This document shows, one piece after another, positions 26,525 through 35,613 of a DNA stretch of 64,000 bases. Location: assembly GCF_001654455.1 (NCBI RefSeq), contig NZ_CP015772.1, forward strand, positions 4,030,001-4,094,000, given 5' to 3'. Both the position numbers and the translations under genes were made by a program. How positions within the stretch are numbered: position 1 is the stretch's first letter; each line of letters starts with the position of its first letter. The DNA is from Niabella ginsenosidivorans. GTDB lineage: Bacteria > Bacteroidota > Bacteroidia > Chitinophagales > Chitinophagaceae. The notes beneath the pieces were generated by a model. It saw only the letters and a list, made by a program, of their open reading frames with translations. It ran no database searches and had not been told where the DNA came from.

Positions 26525-27514
26525 CTAATCCCTCGTCCTGAAATTATTGCTGATCAGCAATCCTTTTTCAATCAGCTTTCCTTTCCGATAGGTTTTTTGT
26601 TCTTTCCTGAAATCCTTACGCTGATATGGAGCATCCAACAGACTGTTCAGGTCTGGCTTGCCCGCATCTACCCAGGCGGTATACCAGAAATCAGCAAGAT
26701 CATTGGCAGAGCGGATCACCTGCTCGTTTACAGAGCCTTTCAGCGCTTTATTATAAGCTACTGCAAACTCCTTTGAATAAAACCGGCGGTTCTTTCCCCA
26801 GCGGTATTCCCAACGGTATTTCTTTGCGGTATCCGGAAAATTTTTTGATACTTCCTTTTCCATTGCAAACAGTTCTGGCACTAACGCGTGCGTTTGTTTC
26901 AGTATGCTCCAGATAGCTTCCCGGGGTGATTGCAGGTATTTCGCCTTATAGCGGCTTTTAATACTAAAATCCGTTAATGCCACCTCCGGCACGGTTGTTT
27001 CCCAAAGGTCATGAACACCGTGCTGCCCGGTAAGCTGTCCGTCATAGTTGAGCGAAGTGTGCAGCGGCACATGCGCATCGCCAATATAATGACCCAGGTC
27101 TGTTGCATAAAAAATAATACTGTCCTTGTCTTTCCTGCGCATGGCATCCGTTAGCTTTTTTTGTGTTTCCACAACCACAAAAGGAAGCGTACCATATTTT
27201 TTTAATGTATCCGCAGTATACTTTGTCACGGCATCCTCCCATTGATGAGGAATACTGTCTGCTGCATCATTGCCATAATATTCAAAATCCAGGAAATGCT
27301 TATTCCCTTCTGTGGGGTCAATATTGCGGCGCTGATCCGGCCGCGGAGCATTATATACCAGGCTATCCATATTCGTATAGAAAAAAGCCTGCATTTTCTT
27401 TGGCAGGGCATAAACGGCAAGCTGGTTTACGGTACGGTGAATTAAAAACCCCCAGCTGCTCATTCCAACCAGCAGCGCACCTAAAATGATAAACAATAAA
27501 TTCTTTTTCTTCAT
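26525..27514 (-). CDS. Zinc-dependent phospholipase C / S1-P1 nuclease-like protein
   Basis: The 329-residue protein (start at 27514, MKKKNLLF) has a signal peptide or anchor up to about residue 22, and then mature WGFLIHRTVNQLAVYALP, in which the Trp at the mature N-terminus and His help bind zinc in this superfamily. The second cluster, YATDLGHYIGDAHVPLHTSLNYDGQLTGQHGVHDLWE near 155-190, gives the further His/Asp/Glu ligands. The family includes phospholipase C and S1/P1 nucleases; the substrate here is uncertain. It likely acts in the periplasm or outside the cell. Confidence 0.82.
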   Translation of the reverse strand: MKKKNLLFIILGALLVGMSSWGFLIHRTVNQLAVYALPKKMQAFFYTNMDSLVYNAPRPDQRRNIDPTEGNKHFLDFEYYGNDAADSIPHQWEDAVTKYTADTLKKYGTLPFVVVETQKKLTDAMRRKDKDSIIFYATDLGHYIGDAHVPLHTSLNYDGQLTGQHGVHDLWETTVPEVALTDFSIKSRYKAKYLQSPREAIWSILKQTHALVPELFAMEKEVSKNFPDTAKKYRWEYRWGKNRRFYSKEFAVAYNKALKGSVNEQVIRSANDLADFWYTAWVDAGKPDLNSLLDAPYQRKDFRKEQKTYRKGKLIEKGLLISNNFRTRD

Positions 27515-27649
27515 AGCATCTGAATAATGCGGCAAAGGTGCGGTAATTTTTTCAAAGCAGGATGCCGCTTACCCATTATTCATCCCCCACATTAATAAAT
27601 TAAAGCCGGTAATAACGTGTTTGTTATATTTACATAATAAATAGTTAAT

Positions 27650-28585
27650 ATGGATTTACTGCAGGTTGCACATCTTAAAAAATATTTTGCCACGCAGAAA
27701 GCGGTTGATGACATCAGCCTGACGATTGAGCAGGGCCAGATATTTGGGTTGCTGGGCCCAAACGGAGCCGGAAAAACCACCCTGATCCGTATGATTACCG
27801 GTATCTTTTACCCGGATTCCGGAACCATTACGCTGGACGGAAAAGCTTTTGATCCTGTAAATGACATCAGCAAGATCGGCTATATGCCTGAAGAGCGCGG
27901 GTTGTACAAAAAAATGAAAATAGGAGAACAGGCTTTATACCTTGCCCGTTTAAAAGGCTTAAGCAAACAGGAGGCCATTGAAAGCCTGAAAACCTGGTTT
28001 GCCAGATTTGAGATGGACTCCTGGTGGAATAAAAAGGTGGAGGACCTCTCAAAAGGAATGCAGCAGAAACTACAGTTTGTTACCACCGTTTTACACCGGC
28101 CCCGGCTGATTATACTGGATGAGCCTTTCAGCGGCCTGGACCCGGTAAACAGCAACCTGATCAAAGATGAGATCTTTAACCTTGCAAAAAACGGCGCTAC
28201 CATTATTTTCAGCACACACCGAATGGAGCAGGTTGAAGAAATCTGCGATCATATTGTGCTGGTAAATAAGGGGCAGAAAATACTGGATGGAACCGTTCAG
28301 GGCGTAAAGCAGGAGTTTAAAGAGCACCTGTATAAAATTACGTTTGCAGCCCCGGTGGCAGCTCTTGAACCAAACGGGCTGTTTTCTGTAAAGCAGGCCA
28401 GCGCAAATACACTGATCATTCAGAAAAATGCGGAAGTAAGCAACAACCAGATATTGTCATTTCTTTTAAGCAACGGTTTGCAAATAGATTCTTTTAATGA
28501 AATACTGCCAACGCTGAATGATATTTTCATACGTAAAGTAGAAGGTACCCCGCTGGCACGCAGATTTCAATCCATTAATGACTAA
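27650..28585 (+). CDS. ABC transporter ATP-binding protein
   Basis: The 311-residue ATPase has Walker A GPNGAGKTT near 36-44, the signature LSKGMQQKLQF near 136, Walker B RLIILDEPFSGLDP near 155 and the H-loop FSTHRMEQ near 190. The C-terminal 80 residues form the DUF4162 tail typical of NatA-like exporter ATPases. It is followed 15 bp later by its permease gene, so the two form an export operon similar to sodium/drug exporters NatAB. Confidence 0.93.
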   Translation: MDLLQVAHLKKYFATQKAVDDISLTIEQGQIFGLLGPNGAGKTTLIRMITGIFYPDSGTITLDGKAFDPVNDISKIGYMPEERGLYKKMKIGEQALYLARLKGLSKQEAIESLKTWFARFEMDSWWNKKVEDLSKGMQQKLQFVTTVLHRPRLIILDEPFSGLDPVNSNLIKDEIFNLAKNGATIIFSTHRMEQVEEICDHIVLVNKGQKILDGTVQGVKQEFKEHLYKITFAAPVAALEPNGLFSVKQASANTLIIQKNAEVSNNQILSFLLSNGLQIDSFNEILPTLNDIFIRKVEGTPLARRFQSIND

Positions 28586-28600
28586 GCCCAACCGATAATT

Positions 28601-29878
28601 ATGAATAAGGTCTTATTAATTATACAACGCGAATATTTAAGCAGGGTCCGCAAAAAAAGCTTTATTATTACAACACTGCTTTTTCCCCTGCTTTACCTGG
28701 GTTTCATTTTTGGCACTTCCTATATCAGTACCAAAACCGGCACAAAGTTAAAAATTGCCATAGTAGACTCCTCCGGAAGCTTTACGCAGCAGCGTATTGA
28801 TAAAGTAAATAAGGACTATCCCAACAGTACCTTAACACTGGTAAAAGAAAACCCGGCGGATCTTGGCAAAACATTTGAATCCAAAGGCTATGATGGTTAT
28901 GTGGTCATACCGGCCAACACCCTGGTTACAAAAGCGCCGGACAATCTCGTGGTAAAGTCAAAAAAAACGCTGGGCACTGTTTCAGACGTTCAGGTAAAGC
29001 TAAACGCAGTATGGAATGAAATAAAATATGAGCAGCTGGGCATTGACACCAGCAAACAGCACTTGCTCAATGAAAGCACGCTGAACATAAAAACGGAAAA
29101 TATGGAAGACCAGACCACAGATGGTGCAGTGGCATACGGCATAGGCTTTGTGGCAGGTTTTTTAATCTATTTTATGTTGCTGATCTACGGGTCGCAGGTT
29201 ATGATGGGGGTAATGGAAGAAAAGACCGGCCGCATTGCAGAGATTATGGTTTCATCAGTAAAACCGTTCCAGCTGATGATCGGGAAAATTATTGGTATTG
29301 CCTGTGTATCCATTACCCAGTTTATTTTATGGATCGTTTTTGTGCTCTTTATTTACAATCTTACCAAAGCCGGCGTTTCGGGAATGGACAATAATTCATT
29401 CTCACAGGCTATTGGCTCCATACAGGGCATGTTTGCCAGTGTTAACCTACCGTTGATCCTTTCCCTGTTCATTTTCTATTTTTTAGGGGGGTTCTTCTTT
29501 TATGCTTCTATTTATGCAGCTGTAGGCTGTGCGGTAAACGAGGATATGCGGGAAGCACAATCCCTGGGTTTTCCTATAACCATCATTATTATGTTTGCCT
29601 TTTTTATCATGATGGCTGCGGCCAAAGACCCCGGCAGCCCCTTAGCGGTCTGGGGAAGCATTATACCTTTTACAGCTCCGCTGGTTATGATGGGCAGGGT
29701 TTCCTATGGTATTCCGGGCACTGTACCTTACTGGCAGTTGGCGCTGAGCATGGTCTTGCTTATTGTTTCTTTTTTACTGGTAACCTGGTTTGCCGGCAAG
29801 ATCTACCGCACAGGTATTTTAATGTATGGTAAAAAACCCACCTGGAAAGAAATGTTTAAATGGGCCTTACGGAAATGA
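28601..29878 (+). CDS. ABC-2 type transporter permease (NatB-like)
   Basis: The 425-residue inner-membrane protein has one N-terminal helix (about 20-40), a large extracytoplasmic domain (about 45-180) and five or six C-terminal helices, including IGFVAGFLIYFMLLIYGSQVMMGVMEEKTGRIAEIM, the ABC-2 coupling region. This is the NatB layout. It pairs with the ATPase gene just upstream. The substrate is unknown. Confidence 0.9.
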   Translation: MNKVLLIIQREYLSRVRKKSFIITTLLFPLLYLGFIFGTSYISTKTGTKLKIAIVDSSGSFTQQRIDKVNKDYPNSTLTLVKENPADLGKTFESKGYDGYVVIPANTLVTKAPDNLVVKSKKTLGTVSDVQVKLNAVWNEIKYEQLGIDTSKQHLLNESTLNIKTENMEDQTTDGAVAYGIGFVAGFLIYFMLLIYGSQVMMGVMEEKTGRIAEIMVSSVKPFQLMIGKIIGIACVSITQFILWIVFVLFIYNLTKAGVSGMDNNSFSQAIGSIQGMFASVNLPLILSLFIFYFLGGFFFYASIYAAVGCAVNEDMREAQSLGFPITIIIMFAFFIMMAAAKDPGSPLAVWGSIIPFTAPLVMMGRVSYGIPGTVPYWQLALSMVLLIVSFLLVTWFAGKIYRTGILMYGKKPTWKEMFKWALRK

Positions 29879-30012
29879 TCCCTTTGATGGTAAGCAAAGA
29901 AAATGCGGTTAAAACCATTGCTGCAGGTACATCAGGTAGCTTTGAAGATTCCTGTTTTTTGATAGTTAAACATATTCTTATACCATTTACATTAAAAGAA
30001 CACTGTCAGCCT

Positions 30013-30044
30013 GCTTGACGAAGGGTGATTAGGCTTCGTCAAGC
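30013..30044. terminator. Strong hairpin between transporter and hydrolase genes
   Basis: A perfect 11-bp stem, GCTTGACGAAG / CTTCGTCAAGC, encloses a 10-nt loop. Outside it GTCAG (30005) and CTGAC (30046) also pair. No T-run follows, so it may be a mRNA-end stabiliser or REP-like element instead of a true terminator. Confidence 0.45.
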
Positions 30045-30095
30045 TCCTGACATACCTTCACTTGGTGCAATTTAAATCTAAATGGTATTATTTTC

Positions 30096-30103
30096 TAAAT
30101 TTG
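30096..30103 (+). promoter_or_regulatory. Bacteroidota -7 promoter element for the SGNH hydrolase gene
   Basis: TAAATTTG followed by T matches TAnnTTTGY and lies 26 bp before the ATG at 30130, ruling out the in-frame ATG at 30082 as the start. Confidence 0.55.
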
Positions 30104-30129
30104 TAAATAGCTACAAAACATTTTACTTT

Positions 30130-30822
30130 ATGAAAAGTGTTCTATTAATCACCTGCACTATTTTGTTTACGATGGGCAGCCTCAATGCGCAGGACAAAAA
30201 CGCTGACTGGGCCAATTTCGGCAGGTTTGATTCAGCCAACCAGGCCGTAAAGCAATTACCGGCAGGCGACCGGCAGGTGGTGTTCATGGGCAATTCCATT
30301 ACGGAGGGATGGTACCGCCAGGATAAAGATTTTTTTACCGGTAACAAATACATTAACCGGGGCATCAGCGGCCAGACCACTTCACAAATGCTGATCCGCT
30401 TCCGCAGGGATGTTATAGAGCTGGGCCCCAAAGTGGTGGTTATCCTTGCCGGTACCAACGATATTGCAGGCAATACCGGGTTTATATCCCTGGAAAATAT
30501 ATTGGGCAACCTTATTTCTATGTGCGAGCTGGCCAAAGCCCACCACATCAGCCCTGTCCTCTGCTCTGTACTTCCGGCATTTGATTATCCCTGGAGCCCG
30601 GGGAAACAGCCCAATATAAAGATCCCGCAATTAAATGGCCTTATAAAGGAGTATGCTTTAAAGAACCATATTGCCTATGTAGATTATTTTTCTGCAATGA
30701 CGGATGGCAATAACGGGCTGCCCAAACGGCTTTCCGGCGATGGGGTGCACCCCAATGCGGACGGCAATAAAATAATGGAGCAAACATTGAAACCGGTAAT
30801 AGATCAGATCCTGAAGAAATAG
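30130..30822 (+). CDS. Secreted SGNH/GDSL-family hydrolase
   Basis: The 230-residue protein (start at 30130) has a signal peptide ending near MGSLNAQ. The SGNH blocks are visible: VVFMGNSITEGW (block I, with Ser), RGISGQTTSQML (block II Gly), VVILAGTNDIAGN (block III Asn) and DGVHPNADGNKIME (block V, Asp-x-x-His). These enzymes cleave acyl esters, often on carbohydrates or lysophospholipids. It likely works in the periplasm. No operon partner is seen. Confidence 0.92.
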   Translation: MKSVLLITCTILFTMGSLNAQDKNADWANFGRFDSANQAVKQLPAGDRQVVFMGNSITEGWYRQDKDFFTGNKYINRGISGQTTSQMLIRFRRDVIELGPKVVVILAGTNDIAGNTGFISLENILGNLISMCELAKAHHISPVLCSVLPAFDYPWSPGKQPNIKIPQLNGLIKEYALKNHIAYVDYFSAMTDGNNGLPKRLSGDGVHPNADGNKIMEQTLKPVIDQILKK

Positions 30823-30922
30823 ATTGCTGCCACGGGTTTGTTTATCCCGGTTGTTTTTGCCGTTGCCCGCCGTTTTATGGATGCTTACCGATAGGGATTT
30901 CCTTTTGTGGACTGCTATTTAG

Positions 30923-30930
30923 TAGCTTTG
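30923..30930 (+). promoter_or_regulatory. Bacteroidota -7 promoter element for the DUF2752 gene
   Basis: TAGCTTTG followed by T fits TAnnTTTGY and ends 5 bp before the ATG at 30936, so the mRNA would be almost leaderless. A TTG at 30905 is 15 bp upstream. Confidence 0.45.
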
Positions 30931-30935
30931 TTTTA

Positions 30936-31265
30936 ATGAAATTAAAAGGGTTCATAACAAAATACGGCGAGGCGCTGACCTGGACAGGTGCATTGATCGT
31001 TTTGTTTTTTATGAATGCTGATGACAGCGGCTTTTCCCTGTGCCCCCTGAAGGCACTGGGCATTACCTGGTGCCCCGGCTGCGGCATCGGGCATTCGATC
31101 CACTATACATTGCACTTGAATTTCCGGGCCGCCTGGCACGCGCATATTTTAGGAATACCGGCCACCGCCGTGCTCATTTACCAGGTCATAAAAACATTAC
31201 CTTTTACTAATAAAAACAATAACTATGGACCAGCAAACGATCTTAAATATAATACCGGACATTGA
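30936..31265 (+). CDS. DUF2752 membrane protein
   Basis: The 109-residue protein has two or three hydrophobic helices and the DUF2752 core CPLKALGITWCPGCGIGHS near 39-57, with three cysteines that may bind metal or form disulphides. The family has unknown function. Its 3' end overlaps the TM2 gene by 41 bp in another frame; the pair is common in this phylum and suggests a joint role. Confidence 0.85.
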   Translation: MKLKGFITKYGEALTWTGALIVLFFMNADDSGFSLCPLKALGITWCPGCGIGHSIHYTLHLNFRAAWHAHILGIPATAVLIYQVIKTLPFTNKNNNYGPANDLKYNTGH

Positions 31266-31602
31266 GTATGATGAATTGGTGCTTGTTTTAAACATTACCA
31301 GAGATATGAATGAGCAGCAGCAGCAACAGTTCCTGTTCAGCTACCGGCATAAGCGCAAAAGCCGTAATGAAATGTTACTATTGACGCTTTTAGGCTTTGT
31401 AGGCGTGGCAGGCGTTCAGCGCTTTGTAATGGGGGATATTGCCCTGGGCATTATCTATTTCCTTACTGGCGGCCTTTGCCTTGTAGGCACCATTATTGAT
31501 CTTATTAAGATCAACTCCCTTACCATGAGCTATAACCAGCGGCAGGCTTACGAAACCGCTTCGCTGATCTCCGCTGCCTACCAGAACCCGCAGCGTTTTT
31601 AA
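31225..31602 (+). CDS. TM2-domain membrane protein
   Basis: The 125-residue protein has a soluble N-terminal part and a TM2 domain (about residues 50-110) with two helices joined by a short turn: LLLTLLGFVGVAGVQRFVMGDIALGIIYFLTGGLCLVGTIIDLI. The DRF-like turn after the first helix is present as V-Q-R-F. The start overlaps the end of the DUF2752 gene, so the two are probably translated together. Its stop abuts the convergent TonB-receptor gene. Confidence 0.88.
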   Translation: MDQQTILNIIPDIEYDELVLVLNITRDMNEQQQQQFLFSYRHKRKSRNEMLLLTLLGFVGVAGVQRFVMGDIALGIIYFLTGGLCLVGTIIDLIKINSLTMSYNQRQAYETASLISAAYQNPQRF

Positions 31603-33636
31603 CTATTGCCATTCAAATGCGGCGCCTATAAAATAATTTCTTTTGGGTGCCGCGTTGTAATAACGCCCGGCAGCCGCATTAATATCATTTCCCAGGCTGT
31701 ACGTTTCATTCAGCAAATTATCTGCTCCCGCATATACATTCAGGGCCGTTTTACCCAGCTTTTTCCGGTATCCCAGCTTTGCCAGCAATAAGTGATACGC
31801 ATTTTGCTTTGCAGTATTGGCATCATTCATAAACTGGGCGGCCGCCCCGTAATAATCCGCATCCGCATACAGGCCGGGTTTCAGCGCCAGTGTTAACCGG
31901 CAGTTTAGGGCGCTTTGCGGCACGCCGGGCAACCGGTGCTCAGAATAGTCGGCCTCATCGCTTATAAAAGAGCCGTAATGAAAATTATTATAGGTATATC
32001 CGGCTGACAGATTTACATAGTCCATAATCGCACTGCCTGTCAGCCAACAAAAATAGGCACCAAACAATTCAACCCCTTTTTGCCGGGTAGCGCCGGCATT
32101 GGTAAAATAGTCTGCACCGGAGCTATCCCTGCGCTGCACCAGGGCGTTGTTTATATTAAAATAAAAACCGGTTGCCTCAAACTGAAGGCTTGAATGATTG
32201 AACGGAAAAGTTTTCCTTGCCGTCAGCTCATAATTCCAGCCGCGTTCGGCTTTCAGGTCCTTATTAATAATAGTGGTAGACGGAAGGATCTCTGCCACTG
32301 TGGGCGGCGAAAACCCGCGGGATACTGTAGCCAGCAGCTCAACAGCTTTGAATCGTTTTAAAACAGTGAACCTTGGGGCCACTTCATTGTGATACCGGAA
32401 TAGCTGTTCTGTAACGGGGTAATCATTTACCCTTGTAAACACCAGCCGGCTGCCGTTAACGCTTGCCCCGGCAGTAAACACCCAATTATTTTTTATAGAA
32501 AAGATCCCCTGGGTAAACAGGCTGTAAGTGCTGATGTTTACATCATCATCCGTGCGTAACGTATCCGGCCGGCCGGCTTTATTATCCGCAACCCTTATAG
32601 TGGAGTAACCCTGCTGCCCTTCTGTGCCGGTGCTCCATTGCAGTGCGCTGTTATTCCAGCTCTTGTTATAGGTAAACACCGTCCTGCCTCCAAAATGTGG
32701 CTCACTGCGCTTTTCAAAATTCCTTATTGCGCTGTTCTGCACCTGGACATAGGTTGCGTACAGCGTGGTAGCATTGCTCCAGTTATCATTGAACCGCTGT
32801 TTGTGGGTAACCCCTGCTGTTATATTCTTTTGCCAGATGGCAGCATTCACATCCACGGCAGAAGGAAAGCCTCCGGCCCGGGGGCGGGCCTCCCGGGGAT
32901 CGTCTTCAAACTCTTTCAGCGTTAAGGCACCCGGAGTCTGGTAGTACAGATCTGAAAAAAGCAGCGCTATGGTCAGCTCCTGGCGCTTCCATTTCACATT
33001 TGTGCTCCAGCTAACGTTATTGCGCCGCATGGCCGTTTGCTCCCTGTAGCCATCAGATTCGTTGTGCGCATAGGTCATCGTGCTGGCAAAACCATCTTTC
33101 TTCCAGGTGCCGTCTGCAAGGATCGTATGGGTGTTATAACTGCCACCGGCATACTCAACATGGATACCTGCTTTTGCATCTGAAGGAGGATCAATAAGCA
33201 CCAATCCCCCCGTACCCGCGCCATACATGCTGGAGGCCGGACCTTTAAAAACGGTAATGCTGCTAAAATTATTATAGGCCAGCTGGTTGAAATAGGTATT
33301 ACCACCCGGGTCCGTAAGGGGTATGCCTCCCCAGTAAACTTTTACATTACGCACACCAAAGGGGGAGCGAAGAGAGCTGCCCCTGATATTGATACGGTAA
33401 CTGCCGGGCGACCGTTCTTCCATGCGCACACCGGGAAGGGTATTGAATGCATTTACAAGAGAATTTTTATTGCCTAAAGGCGCATCGTCCAGTTTACGGA
33501 CAATGGCCGTAGCAAGATGCTCACCCTGGCCAAAGGCCTGAACCGTTACCTCCTCAATGGTCTTAACAGAATCAACATCCTGACCGGCTACGGATATAGT
33601 ATAAACAATCAGCAAAAAAAGCAACAGGTATCTCAC
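31603..33636 (-). CDS. TonB-dependent outer-membrane receptor
   Basis: The 677-residue protein has a signal peptide (about residues 1-18), then a plug domain starting VDSVKTIEEVTVQAFGQGE, with NAFNTLPGVRMEERSPGSYRINIRGSSLRSPFGVRNVKVYWGG and ITVFKGPASSMYGAGTGGLVLI. The remaining two thirds form a 22-strand barrel ending in NYFIGAAFEWQ. It lacks the N-terminal carboxypeptidase-like domain of SusC proteins, so it resembles siderophore, cobalamin or metal receptors. There is no SusD partner. The ligand is unknown. Confidence 0.93.
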   Translation of the reverse strand: MRYLLLFLLIVYTISVAGQDVDSVKTIEEVTVQAFGQGEHLATAIVRKLDDAPLGNKNSLVNAFNTLPGVRMEERSPGSYRINIRGSSLRSPFGVRNVKVYWGGIPLTDPGGNTYFNQLAYNNFSSITVFKGPASSMYGAGTGGLVLIDPPSDAKAGIHVEYAGGSYNTHTILADGTWKKDGFASTMTYAHNESDGYREQTAMRRNNVSWSTNVKWKRQELTIALLFSDLYYQTPGALTLKEFEDDPREARPRAGGFPSAVDVNAAIWQKNITAGVTHKQRFNDNWSNATTLYATYVQVQNSAIRNFEKRSEPHFGGRTVFTYNKSWNNSALQWSTGTEGQQGYSTIRVADNKAGRPDTLRTDDDVNISTYSLFTQGIFSIKNNWVFTAGASVNGSRLVFTRVNDYPVTEQLFRYHNEVAPRFTVLKRFKAVELLATVSRGFSPPTVAEILPSTTIINKDLKAERGWNYELTARKTFPFNHSSLQFEATGFYFNINNALVQRRDSSGADYFTNAGATRQKGVELFGAYFCWLTGSAIMDYVNLSAGYTYNNFHYGSFISDEADYSEHRLPGVPQSALNCRLTLALKPGLYADADYYGAAAQFMNDANTAKQNAYHLLLAKLGYRKKLGKTALNVYAGADNLLNETYSLGNDINAAAGRYYNAAPKRNYFIGAAFEWQ

Positions 33637-33761
33637 ACCTTAAAAATGCAACTTTTTCGCTCAAACAAAAAATAATACCTGTCCGGCTTTAAAAAATCCC
33701 CGTCACCTTGAGCAAACTATTGGTGGCCCAAATCAATGAGGCGATGACATGTAATAACTTT

Positions 33762-33932
33762 GAAGAAGCAGGCTACAGCAGTGTAGCAGTAATAAACTTA
33801 GTGTCTTAGTACCTGACCCTGAGCATTGCTTCAAAGAATGGTCCATCAATGTTTGGTAATACTGTATCAGGCAGTATTCCCGTTTGGCAGCTTGCCTTTT
33901 TGAGAACCTCTTTGGGCTGTAGCCTGCTTTTT
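33762..33932 (+). ncRNA. Predicted bridge RNA of IS110 copy C
   Basis: A closing stem pairs AGCAGGCTACAGC (33767-33779) with GCTGTAGCCTGCT (33916-33928), the latter followed by a T-run, enclosing about 135 nt with two internal loops. Compared with copies A and B, the stem differs by a compensatory C-G for T-A pair. The loops carry CCCTGAG (33817-33823), close to the insertion-junction CCTTGAG, and TTTGGCAG (33883-33890), close to the element's right end ATTGGCAG. Size and position agree with IS110-type bridge RNAs. This is a prediction from sequence only. Confidence 0.7.
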
Positions 33933-33953
33933 ATTAACTCTTAAAAAGTTGTT

Positions 33954-35267
33954 ATGTCAAAGGTAATTGAGTTTGAGCAACAAAATCCAGATGCAGCAGC
34001 CATAGATATCGGCTCCAAAAAGATTTTCGTTTCCACTGACGGGGTTACGGTAAAAAGCTATGATACATTTACGACTGGCTATCGGCAATGCATTGAAGCG
34101 CTCCTGCAACAGAAAATAAAACGGGTTTGTATGGAAGCAACGGGTATTTACTGGATAGCCTTACACCAGATGCTGGAGGAAGCAGGCATGGAAGTCTGCC
34201 TTGTAAATCCTAAAGAAGTAAAACAGGTAAAGGGTAGAAAAACCGATGTAAAAGATGCGTGCTGGATGCAAAAAATGTTTAGTGCAGGCCTGGTACGGCA
34301 AAGCTATATACCCTCAGGAAAGTTAAAGGAGTTGCGCATGATGATCCGGGAGCGGGAAGATCTTATTAGTATGGGAAGTACCTATGTAAATAAGATGCAA
34401 AAAGCATTGGAGTTAATGAATATAAAACTCACAGAAGTGATTTGTCAGATAAATGGGACAAGCGGGATCCGGATGATCGAAGCCATCTTAAACGGAGAAC
34501 GCAATAAAGAAAAGCTGCTGTCTCTGTGTCACGTAAGCATCCGTGAAAAGAAAGCACAGCAGGTAATCAATGCGCTGGAAGGCCATTATAATGAAAGCTG
34601 GTTGTTTCTATTAGAACAAAGCTTAAATCTTTGGAAGGTTCATCAGCAACAACTGTTGCTTATTGATAAACATATCGAAGGCTTGTTGTGTAATCTTGAG
34701 CATGGCAAACAGTTCATTACAAGTGAACACAAAGCCAAGCCAATACGGCATCACAAGCCCATGATAACCGGCCTGCATCAGAAATTACTAAATATTTATG
34801 GTGCAGATGCCAATTGTATTCCTGGTATCACCGATTATACACTGCTGAAATTGTTGGGAGAAGTGGGAGCAGACATGAGCCGATTCCCAACGGCAAAACA
34901 TTTTGTAAGTTGGTGTGGCCTTTGTCCGGGCCATAACCAAAGTGGTTTAAAAAGCAGAAAATCGAAAATGAACAATCATTCTAATGCCGGTCAGACCTTC
35001 CGGGAAATAGCCCAGGCATTACTCAATAGTAAGTATGTGGCAATAGGAGCTTTTATCAGAAAACTTAAGAGCAGAAAGAATGCACGAATAGCGATCAAAG
35101 CAGGTGCCAGAAAAATAGCGGAAGCCTTTTATAACCTGCTAACAAAGGGAACGCAATACGTGGAACAGGGTATTGCAAAATATGAACAGCAATTAAAACA
35201 GCGTGAACAAAACTATTTACAAAAACTGGCTTTAAAACACGGATTAAAGATCATTGAAATACAATGA
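33954..35267 (+). CDS. IS110-family transposase
   Basis: The 437-residue recombinase has an N-terminal RuvC-like DEDD domain (AIDIGSKKIFVS near 16, RVCMEATGIYWIAL near 58, and DVKDACWMQKMF near 99) and a C-terminal transposase_20 domain with IPGITDYTLLKLLGE and SWCGLCPGHNQSG. It is clearly homologous along its length to the two identical transposases at 50373 and 55721 but has many substitutions. IS110 enzymes excise and insert the element without staggered-cut duplications, guided by an element-encoded RNA. The gene is intact. Confidence 0.95.
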   Translation: MSKVIEFEQQNPDAAAIDIGSKKIFVSTDGVTVKSYDTFTTGYRQCIEALLQQKIKRVCMEATGIYWIALHQMLEEAGMEVCLVNPKEVKQVKGRKTDVKDACWMQKMFSAGLVRQSYIPSGKLKELRMMIREREDLISMGSTYVNKMQKALELMNIKLTEVICQINGTSGIRMIEAILNGERNKEKLLSLCHVSIREKKAQQVINALEGHYNESWLFLLEQSLNLWKVHQQQLLLIDKHIEGLLCNLEHGKQFITSEHKAKPIRHHKPMITGLHQKLLNIYGADANCIPGITDYTLLKLLGEVGADMSRFPTAKHFVSWCGLCPGHNQSGLKSRKSKMNNHSNAGQTFREIAQALLNSKYVAIGAFIRKLKSRKNARIAIKAGARKIAEAFYNLLTKGTQYVEQGIAKYEQQLKQREQNYLQKLALKHGLKIIEIQ

Positions 35268-35318
35268 ATTAAATAATATGTCATTGGCAGTTTTTTATTT
35301 GCAGTGCAAAAACAATGT

Positions 35319-35388
35319 CGTCACCTTGAGCGAATGCCGCTATCGCGGAAGTAGCCGAAAGGTCTCCTGAATTGAGGAGATGTCTCCC
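35319..35388 (+). repeat. REP-like palindromic repeat
   Basis: Starts CGTCACCTTGAGCG and contains CCGCTATCGCGG and the GGTCTCCTGAATTGAGGAGA hairpin. It abuts the transporter fragment and lies 29 bp after IS110 copy C. Confidence 0.6.
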
Positions 35389-35613
35389 TGCGGGAACACT
35401 GATCGGCGGCCCGCCGGGAGACCGGTTTGGCAGGAAATACATCATCTGGCTGTCCATCCTGGGCGCAGCGCCCTTTACATTACTGCTGCCTTATGCCAAC
35501 CTGTTGTGGACAGGGGTGCTTTCTGTGCTCATCGGCGTTATCATTTCCTCCGCGTTCTCTGCCATACTGGTATATGCAACGGAGCTGGTGCCGGGCAAAG
35601 TAAGTGGAAATTG
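35389..35613 (+). pseudogene. Internal fragment of an MFS (fosmidomycin-resistance-like) transporter
   Basis: The frame reads TLIGGPPGDRFGRKYIIWLS, then LLPYANLLWTGVLSVLIGVIISSAFSAILVYATELVPGKV. This holds the MFS motif G-D-R-F-G-R-K and two or three helices and resembles the middle of Fsr-type transporters. Both ends are missing: the REP-like repeat precedes it and the larger interspersed repeat begins at 35606. No other part of the gene is found nearby. Confidence 0.7.

Larger units (their letters stand above)
33706..35290 (+). mobile_element. IS110-family element, copy C (diverged)
   Basis: The ends were placed by aligning this copy with the two identical copies at 50346 and 55694. The left end aligns at CCTTGAGCAAAC (33706) and the right at TGTCATTGGCAG (35290). 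Like those copies it has a long non-coding stretch before the transposase gene and almost none after it. It sits between CGTCA of one REP-like sequence and the next REP at 35319. No terminal inverted repeat or target duplication is seen, as expected for IS110. Confidence 0.85.
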
